Positions 1-5,137 of a stretch of DNA of 5,137 nt are shown here, one piece after another. The number at the start of each line of letters is the position of its first letter. Positions within the stretch are counted from its first letter, which is position 1. The position numbers were made by a program, and so were the translations under genes. Origin of the DNA: Piscirickettsiaceae bacterium (GTDB lineage: Bacteria; Pseudomonadota; Gammaproteobacteria; Nitrosococcales; Methylophagaceae); contig JAUXFA010000117.1 of assembly GCA_030620285.1 (NCBI GenBank), forward strand, positions 1 to 5,137. The letters are read 5' to 3'. The notes below the pieces were generated by a model. It worked only from the letters and a program-made list of their open reading frames with translations. It did no database searches and was not told the origin of the DNA.

Positions 1-112
1 GTTCTCTCAATTACCGTTGCGGGGGCAGTGTTGGATTAGCAAAATATTGCTTGCTCACCAACTTCCCGATTATCCTTAAAATCAATAAAATTATTAAGGC
101 ACCTATCGCAGG
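1..112 (-). promoter_or_regulatory. Cobalamin (B12) riboswitch, 3' end cut by the window edge
   Basis: Read on the minus strand, this stretch carries the conserved core of the cobalamin riboswitch in the right order. GGTGCC (98-103) comes first, followed by a 6-bp stem CCTTAA/TTAAGG (94-99 with 74-79). Then come GGGAAG (62-67), a GTTGG/CCAAC stem carrying GGTG and AATCC, and CTGCCCCCGCAACGGTAA (11-28). The extra AGCAA/TTGCT pairing inside that stem is a variable extension. The 3' part, with the second CACTG/GGGAAGG arm and the B12 box (GGAGACCTGCC type), lies beyond position 1. Known elements of this class bind adenosylcobalamin or a related corrinoid and shut down B12 transport, B12 synthesis or B12-independent isozyme genes. 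The controlled gene is to the left and is not visible. The 5' boundary near 112 is an estimate from the promoter. Confidence 0.93.
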
Positions 113-118
113 TCGAGC

Positions 119-147
119 AGAGTATTCTTTAGTAGAAATATTGTCAA
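119..147 (-). promoter_or_regulatory. Sigma70-type promoter driving the cobalamin riboswitch transcript
   Basis: On the minus strand a perfect -35 box TTGACA lies at 142-147. The -10 box is less clear: AATACT (121-126) gives a 15-bp spacer with 4 of 6 consensus matches, and TACTCT (119-124) gives 17 bp with 3 of 6. Either choice puts the transcription start at about 110-114, just before the first conserved riboswitch nucleotides. This agreement in position is the main support. Confidence 0.6.
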
Positions 148-194
148 TTTCTAGTTAAAAAAATTGTGATGTATTGCATTATAAAAAATAGCAG

Positions 195-224
195 TTCACA
201 TTTATATTCTATTAGGGTTAGAAT
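195..224 (+). promoter_or_regulatory. Probable promoter of the PAS-PP2C phosphatase gene
   Basis: TTCACA (195-200, 5 of 6 matches to the -35 consensus) and TAGAAT (219-224, 5 of 6 matches to the -10 consensus) are separated by 18 bp. The DNA upstream is very A/T-rich, as in UP elements. Transcription would start near 231, leaving a leader of about 28 nt. The promoter diverges from the riboswitch promoter. A 6-1-6 palindrome overlaps the -10 box. Confidence 0.5.
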
Positions 225-233
225 ACGGTATTC
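221..233. promoter_or_regulatory. Palindrome over the -10/+1 region, candidate operator
   Basis: GAATAC-G-GTATTC is a perfect inverted repeat with 6-bp arms and a single central base. It overlaps the predicted -10 box TAGAAT and the predicted transcription start. A repressor bound here would block the promoter. No known regulator consensus was recognised, and a chance palindrome in A/T-rich DNA is possible. Confidence 0.3.
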
Positions 234-258
234 ATAAAAAAAACAATGATATAGCGTA

Positions 259-1482
259 ATGTCTGAAACTAATCGTGAACAAGGATTGATCGACCAGATT
301 GCAATGCTGGAAACGCAGCAATTGAAGTTGCAATCGATCATCGACTCTACTGTTGATGCGATAATTACAATTACGACTCAAGGTATTGTGGAATCGTTTA
401 ATAAGGCCGCTGAAACAATGTTTGGCTATCCTGCTGATTTTATTACTGGACAAAATATCAAAATGTTAATGCCAGAACCTTATTCATCAGAGCATGATGG
501 TTATTTAGACCATTACCTGAAAACAGGGGAGCAAAAAGTTATTGGCAGTGGTCGTGTTGTTGATGGCCAACGTATTGATGGCAGTGTTTTTCCAATTCAC
601 CTTTCTGTCAGTGAGGTACCAGATTCCAATCCGAAAATATTTACAGGGATTGTTAGAGATATTACAGAATGGAAAAAAGCGGATGATAAGTTTAGAGAGA
701 CATTAAACCAACTAACAGAAAAACAGGCATTGCTTGACGAAGAGGAAGAAATGGCGCGTCATGTATTTGAGAACATCACCGCCAGTAATAATGCCACTAT
801 TCCGGGATTGGCATCTTGGGGTGAACCAATGATGTCATTTAGTGGTGATTTGATGCTATCAGCTATCTTGCCCTCAGGTGTGTTTCGGGTGATTTTATGT
901 GATTTTACTGGCCACGGATTGCCGGCAGCGATTGGTGCTATACCTGTTGCATCTATTCATCATGCTATGGCACAAAAAGGTTTGCCACTAGAAGCTTTGA
1001 TGAATGAACTCAATTATAAATTGGGTGCATTATTGCCAACGGGGATTTTTAGTTGTATTGCAGGCATTGATCTTGATGAAAGCCGAACCCATGCATATAT
1101 CTGGAATGCAGGGCTGCCAGAGGTGCTATTGGTCAATAATGAGGGTCAGATTAAACAGCGGATTAGCTCTAACCATTTACCGCTAGGGGTAATGGGATAT
1201 AGTAAAGAAGAATTACATTGTGAAGAGATTGACCTTGAAAGAGGTGATGCCGTTTACCTTTATACGGATGGCTTAACAGAAGCTGAAAATAACCAAGGTG
1301 AAATGTTTGGCCAACAGGGTTTTGAACAATTATTAGCTATTAAAATGAATGAGGATGGTCGACTCATTGATATCAGAAATGAAGTCGGTAAGTTTGTTAA
1401 TGGCGCGCCAGCAACAGATGATATTTCACTGGTTGAAATAAAAACACTGGTCACAACAGATAAGATTACCTTAGAATCTTAG
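259..1482 (+). CDS. PAS domain-containing SpoIIE/PP2C-type serine phosphatase
   Basis: The protein has 407 residues and appears cytoplasmic, with no signal peptide or membrane segment. Residues 1-25 form a short helix. A PAS domain spans about 26-136 and closely follows the FixL type, with LMPEP (70-74), HDGYL (79-83), GSGR (96-99), FTG (128-130) and RDIT (133-136). A charged coil of about 137-168 leads to a SpoIIE-type PP2C phosphatase domain (about 180-393). Its metal-binding motifs are intact: SGD (D197), DFTGHG (D215, H219), YTDGLTEA (D337) and DDIS (D387, D388). Proteins of this design (RsbU-like) dephosphorylate a serine on an anti-sigma-factor antagonist in response to the sensor domain. 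No antagonist or anti-sigma gene is in the window, so its substrate is unknown. There is no receiver domain. ATG 259 is the first in-frame start after the stop at 247-249. No Shine-Dalgarno sequence is visible. metZ follows after 25 bp. Confidence 0.93.
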   Translation: MSETNREQGLIDQIAMLETQQLKLQSIIDSTVDAIITITTQGIVESFNKAAETMFGYPADFITGQNIKMLMPEPYSSEHDGYLDHYLKTGEQKVIGSGRVVDGQRIDGSVFPIHLSVSEVPDSNPKIFTGIVRDITEWKKADDKFRETLNQLTEKQALLDEEEEMARHVFENITASNNATIPGLASWGEPMMSFSGDLMLSAILPSGVFRVILCDFTGHGLPAAIGAIPVASIHHAMAQKGLPLEALMNELNYKLGALLPTGIFSCIAGIDLDESRTHAYIWNAGLPEVLLVNNEGQIKQRISSNHLPLGVMGYSKEELHCEEIDLERGDAVYLYTDGLTEAENNQGEMFGQQGFEQLLAIKMNEDGRLIDIRNEVGKFVNGAPATDDISLVEIKTLVTTDKITLES

Positions 1483-1507
1483 TTTTTTAGATTCGATAAT
1501 CACCAAC

Positions 1508-2695
1508 ATGACAACAGAATATCAAGATAAAGGTTTTGCAACTCGTGCCGTGCGTGCTGGCCAACAGCGCACCAATGAGCAAGAGCATTCTGAGCCTATC
1601 TTTCCTACCTCCAGTTATGTTTTTGACAGTGCAGAGCAAGCTGCAGCACGCTTTAGTGGTGATGAGGCGGGCAATATATATTCAAGGTTCACTAATCCTA
1701 CGGTACGTAATTTTGAACAAAGATTGGCCTCATTAGAAGGCGCAGAATCTGCTGTAGCAACCTCATCAGGCATGTCTGCGATCTTGTCGACTTTTATGGG
1801 CTTATTGTCCGCAGGTGATCATATTGTCTCTTCTCGAAGCCTGTTTGGAACGACACGAATATTATTTGATAAATATTTGGCAAAGTTTGGAATTAGCACG
1901 GATTATGTTGCCTTAACCGATCTTGACTCTTGGCAAAAAGCCATTAAGCCAAATACCAAGGCTTTATTCTTGGAAACGCCATCAAATCCATTAAATGAAA
2001 TTGCTGATCTTGCTGCATTATCGGCATTGGCTAAGGCTAATGATTGCCTGTTAATTGTGGATAATTGTTTTTGTACGCCTGCATTGCAACAACCATTGGC
2101 ATTAGGTGCTGATATTGTTGTGCATTCGGCAACTAAATATCTGGATGGGCAAGGCCGATGTGTCGGTGGTGCTGTTGTGGGTGACCGTGAGTTGGTTGGT
2201 GAAGAAATTTATGGTTTTTTACGAACTGCGGGGCCAACTATGAGCCCATTTAATGCTTGGACGTTCCTAAAAGGTTTGGAAACTCTGGACTTACGGATGA
2301 AGGCGCATTCAGCATCAGCATTGCAATTGGCACATTGGTTAGAGCAACAACCCAAAATAAGCAAAGTATTCTATGCCGGTTTGGAAAACCATCCTCAATA
2401 CGAATTAGCTAAACAGCAGCAATCTGCCTTTGGAGGTATTGTGGCGTTTGAAGTTCAGGGTGGGCAGGCAGCAGCATGGAAACTAGTCAATGCAACACAA
2501 TGGTTATCTATTACGGCTAATTTGGGTGATACTAAAACAACTATTACTCACCCTGCGACCACAACCCATGGCCGACTCTCTGATGGAGAGCGTGCGCAAG
2601 CGGGTGTTAGCGATAGTTTATTGCGGATCTCTGTGGGATTAGAAAACGTTGAAGATATTCAGGCTGATCTACAACAGGGTTTAACTTTATTGTAG
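1508..2695 (+). CDS. metZ: O-succinylhomoserine sulfhydrylase (MetZ)
   Basis: This cytoplasmic enzyme of 395 residues depends on pyridoxal phosphate (PLP) and belongs to the Cys/Met metabolism family. It makes homocysteine directly from O-succinylhomoserine and sulfide, bypassing cystathionine. The PLP lysine is K210 in SATKYLDGQG. YSRFTNPT (58-65) supplies the Tyr and Arg that hold the cofactor phosphate from the neighbouring subunit. SSGMSA (86-91) contributes to the phosphate pocket, D185 in VDNCF contacts the pyridine nitrogen, and R373 in LRISVGLE binds the substrate carboxylate. The N-terminal GFATRAVRAGQ and the full length match proteobacterial MetZ better than MetB or MetC, although family members are easily confused. 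The ATG start gives the usual short N-terminus but has no Shine-Dalgarno sequence. The gene lies 25 bp after the phosphatase gene and may share its transcript. No methionine-regulator site was recognised. Confidence 0.93.
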   Translation: MTTEYQDKGFATRAVRAGQQRTNEQEHSEPIFPTSSYVFDSAEQAAARFSGDEAGNIYSRFTNPTVRNFEQRLASLEGAESAVATSSGMSAILSTFMGLLSAGDHIVSSRSLFGTTRILFDKYLAKFGISTDYVALTDLDSWQKAIKPNTKALFLETPSNPLNEIADLAALSALAKANDCLLIVDNCFCTPALQQPLALGADIVVHSATKYLDGQGRCVGGAVVGDRELVGEEIYGFLRTAGPTMSPFNAWTFLKGLETLDLRMKAHSASALQLAHWLEQQPKISKVFYAGLENHPQYELAKQQQSAFGGIVAFEVQGGQAAAWKLVNATQWLSITANLGDTKTTITHPATTTHGRLSDGERAQAGVSDSLLRISVGLENVEDIQADLQQGLTLL

Positions 2696-2702
2696 ACAAT
2701 AA
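2687..2702. other. Small palindrome across the metZ stop codon
   Basis: TTATTGT-AG-ACAATAA is a perfect 7-bp inverted repeat around a 2-base centre, overlapping the TAG stop at 2693-2695. It is A/T-rich and not followed by a T tract, so it is not a convincing intrinsic terminator. No other terminator-like hairpin was found in the rest of the gap up to 2876. The gap also contains no gene-like reading frame, only the promoter for the next unit. Confidence 0.25.
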
Positions 2703-2799
2703 CTCCCTATCTGTTTTCATTAACGCACCAAAGCTCAAGCTTCATCATATTTGTTGCCAATAACGGCATAAAAACTGCATAAGTCACCTTAACTTAGTC

Positions 2800-2828
2800 A
2801 TGCCACGCCAGAAATCCGTCTTTATAAT
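2800..2828 (+). promoter_or_regulatory. Sigma70-type promoter of the vWA operon
   Basis: A perfect -10 box TATAAT (2823-2828) follows a -35-like ATGCCA (2800-2805, 4 of 6 matches) at the ideal 17-bp spacing. The predicted start near 2835 gives a leader of about 42 nt before ATG 2877. This suggests that the vWA gene starts its own transcription unit and does not depend on metZ. Confidence 0.6.
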
Positions 2829-2876
2829 TCAGATGGTTAGCAGGTGTAGTTAATAAAAACAATAGGTTATGGTTTT

Positions 2877-4778
2877 ATGGTGCGCACTCAAAAATATGTG
2901 TTGATATTGTTCTTGATGGTCTGTTTTTTGCCAGTTCGGCAAGTTTTGGCCATGCAAGAACCGATAAGTGATGTCCGTATCGTGATTGACGTATCGGGAA
3001 GTATGAAAAAAAATGATCCGAATAATTTACGATCGCCAGCATTAAAAATGATCGTGGGTTTATTGCCAGAAGGTGAAAAATCTGGTGTTTGGACATTTGC
3101 AAAATACGTCAATATGCTAGTCCCTCATCGTGAGGTAAACGATGCTTGGCTAATGGAAGCGGAAAAACAATCTGATAAAATCCATTCTCATGGTTTGTTT
3201 ACCGATATAGAACAAGCTCTTGCTAAAGCCACAGCTAATCAAAAAGGAGCGGATCCTACACAGCATCGAAGTGTTATTTTGTTATCTGATGGTTTGGTCG
3301 ATTTATCAACAAATGAAGAACAAAGTAAAGCATCTCGCCAACGTATCTTAGATGCACTTGTACCGCGATTGAAAAAAGCGGATGTGGCGGTGCACACGAT
3401 TGCATTAGCAGAGACATCTGATCATGCATTATTACGTGATATAGCATTAGCAACAGATGGTTGGTATGAGCAAGTTGATAGTGCTGAACAATTACAACGC
3501 GTATTTTTACATATGTTTGAAAAAGCTGCTCAGCGTGACACAGTACCGCTCTCGGACAATAATTTTAAGATTGATGACAGCATCAGTGAAATGACTTTAT
3601 TGGTTTTCCGTAGCGAAGAGTCAAAACCAACAGAGCTGTTATTGCCAGATCAAACACGTATATCACAGCAACAGGTTTTAGATAATGTCCGTTGGCATAA
3701 TGAAATTGGCTATGATCTTATTACTATTTCAGAGCCTCAAATAGGGACTTGGATTATTGATGCGGAGTTAGATCCTGATAATCGAGTAATGGTGATTACG
3801 GATTTAAAGCTAGCGACTACAGATTTGCCCAATAATATTCTAATCGGTGAAACATTTGATATTGAAGCAAGCCTTACCGATCACGATGAAATTATTACCA
3901 GGCTAGAATTCTTGGATTTAGTGGATGCTCAGCTAAAAGAAGAATCCGAAATTTCTGATCCGATAGAGCAGAACCTTAATCAAAACCGTAGAGAAGGCAT
4001 TTATCGTAGTAATGTTGGAGATACTTTCCAAGCTGGGCGTAATGACGTTGTTATTACTATGATTAGCGAGACTTTTGAACGCCAGCGTCGTCAAAGTATT
4101 AATGTGGTCGAAACACCGTTTGTAATAAATACTGAACAACTGATGGATGAATTTACACGCACTCATCGCATCACATTAAAACCGGATGATAGTTTAATTA
4201 AAACAGATGTGATCAGTATTGCCGCTATGCTAACGGCTGAAGATGGTAGTGAATGGTCATATGAAGTACTGAAAAGTGATGATAAAGAATGGCAGTTAAC
4301 CTTGGCTGATTTGGAGCCACAGCAAGACTATAGTGTCGCATTACAGATTAGAAGTGAAACATTAAAAGGGAGAAGTTTATTTCTGCAACCTGAATTAATC
4401 GTGCTACACGACGATATACTCGCGCCGGTGGAAGAGATTGAACCATCGATGGAAATGGATGTGGTAGATGATGAACTGGAACAAATGGATGATCAAAAGA
4501 GTATAGAAGAGCAGATCATTGACGAAATGGATGATCAAGAAAGTATAGTCGAGCCCATCATTGATGAAATGTCGGGTAGTGATGACTTATTACCTGAAAT
4601 AGATGATGAGTTATTGTTGCCTGTTGGTGAATCAAAAGATCTCGATGAAAGTGGATTATCATCAAGTAGTAAATTAGTGTTAGGAAATGGAATTATTGTG
4701 TTACTAGTAGGAATGGGTATTTTTTTCTGGCGTCGCCGAAGTGCAACTGTCAGCATAAATCCAGGAGATCAATTATAA
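2877..4778 (+). CDS. Exported, membrane-anchored vWA domain protein (TIGR03503-like)
   Basis: The protein has 633 residues. Residues 1-25 form a signal peptide with a basic start, a hydrophobic core (about 7-20) and a likely cut after VLA (A25). A von Willebrand factor A domain spans about 31-215 with a complete metal-ion-dependent adhesion site: DVSGS (D38, S40, S42), T109 and D138 in SDG. Residues about 222-400, with DNNFKID, VRWHNEIGYDLITI and VMVITDLKL, resemble the gammaproteobacterial conserved family I recall as TIGR03503. This match is from memory. A very acidic linker (about 516-590) holds two 14-residue repeats. One membrane helix follows (about 599-618), then RRR and a short tail, so the bulk should be periplasmic. 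The function is unknown; metal-dependent protein binding is likely. The start has a weak AGG (2864-2866), and GTG 2880 is an alternative. The next gene abuts. Confidence 0.85.
   Translation: MVRTQKYVLILFLMVCFLPVRQVLAMQEPISDVRIVIDVSGSMKKNDPNNLRSPALKMIVGLLPEGEKSGVWTFAKYVNMLVPHREVNDAWLMEAEKQSDKIHSHGLFTDIEQALAKATANQKGADPTQHRSVILLSDGLVDLSTNEEQSKASRQRILDALVPRLKKADVAVHTIALAETSDHALLRDIALATDGWYEQVDSAEQLQRVFLHMFEKAAQRDTVPLSDNNFKIDDSISEMTLLVFRSEESKPTELLLPDQTRISQQQVLDNVRWHNEIGYDLITISEPQIGTWIIDAELDPDNRVMVITDLKLATTDLPNNILIGETFDIEASLTDHDEIITRLEFLDLVDAQLKEESEISDPIEQNLNQNRREGIYRSNVGDTFQAGRNDVVITMISETFERQRRQSINVVETPFVINTEQLMDEFTRTHRITLKPDDSLIKTDVISIAAMLTAEDGSEWSYEVLKSDDKEWQLTLADLEPQQDYSVALQIRSETLKGRSLFLQPELIVLHDDILAPVEEIEPSMEMDVVDDELEQMDDQKSIEEQIIDEMDDQESIVEPIIDEMSGSDDLLPEIDDELLLPVGESKDLDESGLSSSSKLVLGNGIIVLLVGMGIFFWRRRSATVSINPGDQL
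4485..4568 (+). repeat. Two tandem 42-bp in-frame repeats in the acidic linker
   Basis: Positions 4485-4526 and 4527-4568 are head-to-tail copies that agree at 35 of 42 bases. They encode MDDQKSIEEQIIDE (residues 537-550) and MDDQESIVEPIIDE (551-564). A further MD pattern precedes them, at residues 526-528. The acidic segment probably acts as a flexible or extended stalk between the periplasmic domains and the membrane helix. Such repeats can change copy number by slippage or recombination. Confidence 0.85.
4763..4767 (+). promoter_or_regulatory. Shine-Dalgarno sequence for the gene at 4779
   Basis: AGGAG lies within the 3' end of the vWA gene, 11 nt before ATG 4779. It is the only strong ribosome binding site in the window. 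It supports translation of the downstream frame from 4779 and not from the second in-frame ATG at 4785, which would be 17 nt away. Confidence 0.65.
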
Positions 4779-5137
4779 ATGGACATGACAGATCCGACAT
4801 TACAACTGTTAGCTTATGAGCTGGCCGCTATTTTTGCAGTATTAAGCATTTGGCTTATTGTACGCAGCAAAAAAAAGGACAAACAAACACAAGCTGATAC
4901 GGCTAAAACAGTTAAAAAATTAAAGCGGAAAAAGGATCAGCGAATAGAAGCGTTAACCATAGTTTTAGCTGAAAAGTATGGCTTAACAGGAGATGCTTTA
5001 TCTCGAACAGCCAATGATTTTCAAGATCATGAACAACAACTATATAAAGCACTACTTAATATGTTTGCGGTGCAAGATGGTAAAACATTGTCAGATTTTC
5101 CTGAGCAATTGGAACAAGCAATAGATGCATGCCTCAA
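4779..5137 (+). CDS. Small membrane-anchored protein with charged cytoplasmic domain (partial, 3' end missing)
   Basis: The frame opens directly after the TAA of the vWA gene (4776-4778), with AGGAG 11 nt upstream, and stays open for 119 codons to the window edge. I do not recognise the family. Residues 1-8 are short and acidic. One hydrophobic helix spans about 9-28 (core AIFAVLSIWLIV). A strongly basic stretch follows, with RSKKKDK (29-35) and KKLKRKK (46-52). The rest is soluble and looks helical (about 53-119), rich in Leu, Gln and acidic residues. The positive-inside rule places the C-terminal part in the cytoplasm. The abutting start implies translational coupling and joint function with the vWA protein, whose own tail also ends in the cytoplasm. 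Full length and domains cannot be judged. Confidence 0.8.
   Translation, partial: MDMTDPTLQLLAYELAAIFAVLSIWLIVRSKKKDKQTQADTAKTVKKLKRKKDQRIEALTIVLAEKYGLTGDALSRTANDFQDHEQQLYKALLNMFAVQDGKTLSDFPEQLEQAIDACL

Noticed and set aside
164..200. TGTGA and TCACA half-sites suggesting a CRP site
   Set aside because: The halves are far too widely spaced (about 26 bases between them instead of 6), and the TCACA is better explained as part of the -35 box.
246..254. Mini upstream reading frame ATG-ATA-TAG just before the phosphatase start
   Set aside because: Two sense codons with no ribosome binding site in A/T-rich DNA; most likely chance.
1474..1494. Inverted repeat GAATCT/AGATTC with a T run between the arms, after the phosphatase gene
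   Set aside because: The T run is in the loop and not after the stem, and the stem is only 6 bp and A/T-rich, so it is not an intrinsic terminator.
2755..2768. TGCC/GGCA hairpin as a terminator for metZ
   Set aside because: The stem is only 4 bp and is followed by A residues, not T residues, on the plus strand.
2869..2871. ATG at 2869 as a possible start for the vWA protein
   Set aside because: It is out of frame with the vWA gene and meets a stop after eleven codons.
2888..2924. Lipoprotein signal with Cys at residue 16 of the vWA protein
   Set aside because: The residues before Cys are Leu-Met-Val, not a small residue at -1, and the Cys lies inside the hydrophobic core; a standard signal peptide with a cut after A25 fits better.
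3933..4166. Minus-strand open frames within the vWA gene, and similar ones elsewhere
   Set aside because: They are antisense shadows of clear coding regions, without ribosome binding sites or recognisable protein features.

Overview
The window looks like a chromosomal piece of a low-GC (by eye about 40%) gammaproteobacterium. The grounds are a proteobacterial-type O-succinylhomoserine sulfhydrylase (MetZ) and a membrane protein whose middle part resembles a conserved family that I recall as limited to gammaproteobacteria (TIGR03503). A marine or methylotrophic genus such as Methylophaga would fit, but the sequence alone does not prove it. No transposase, integrase, tRNA, rRNA or CRISPR array is visible.

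Layout. Positions 1-112 carry most of a cobalamin (B12) riboswitch on the minus strand. It is cut by the left edge, so the gene it controls lies outside the window. A perfect TTGACA -35 box sits just upstream of it, at 142-147. Positions 148-258 hold a divergent plus-strand promoter with a palindrome over its -10 and start region. This leads into a 407-residue PAS-PP2C (SpoIIE-type) phosphatase at 259-1482, whose PAS domain keeps the haem-pocket His and Arg of the oxygen sensor FixL. After 25 bp comes metZ (1508-2695), which makes homocysteine directly from O-succinylhomoserine. A 181-bp gap contains a good sigma70-type promoter with a perfect TATAAT. Behind it lies a second unit: a 633-residue exported protein with a von Willebrand factor A domain and one C-terminal membrane anchor (2877-4778). 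Its stop codon directly abuts the start of a small membrane-anchored protein, at 4779, that runs off the right edge.

How the parts relate. The phosphatase and metZ are close enough to be co-transcribed, but no functional link between them is obvious. The vWA protein and its abutting partner almost certainly form one operon. Their topology predicts a periplasmic metal-dependent binding domain next to a cytoplasmic partner domain. This pair, and the possible haem-sensing phosphatase, are the least explained parts of the window.
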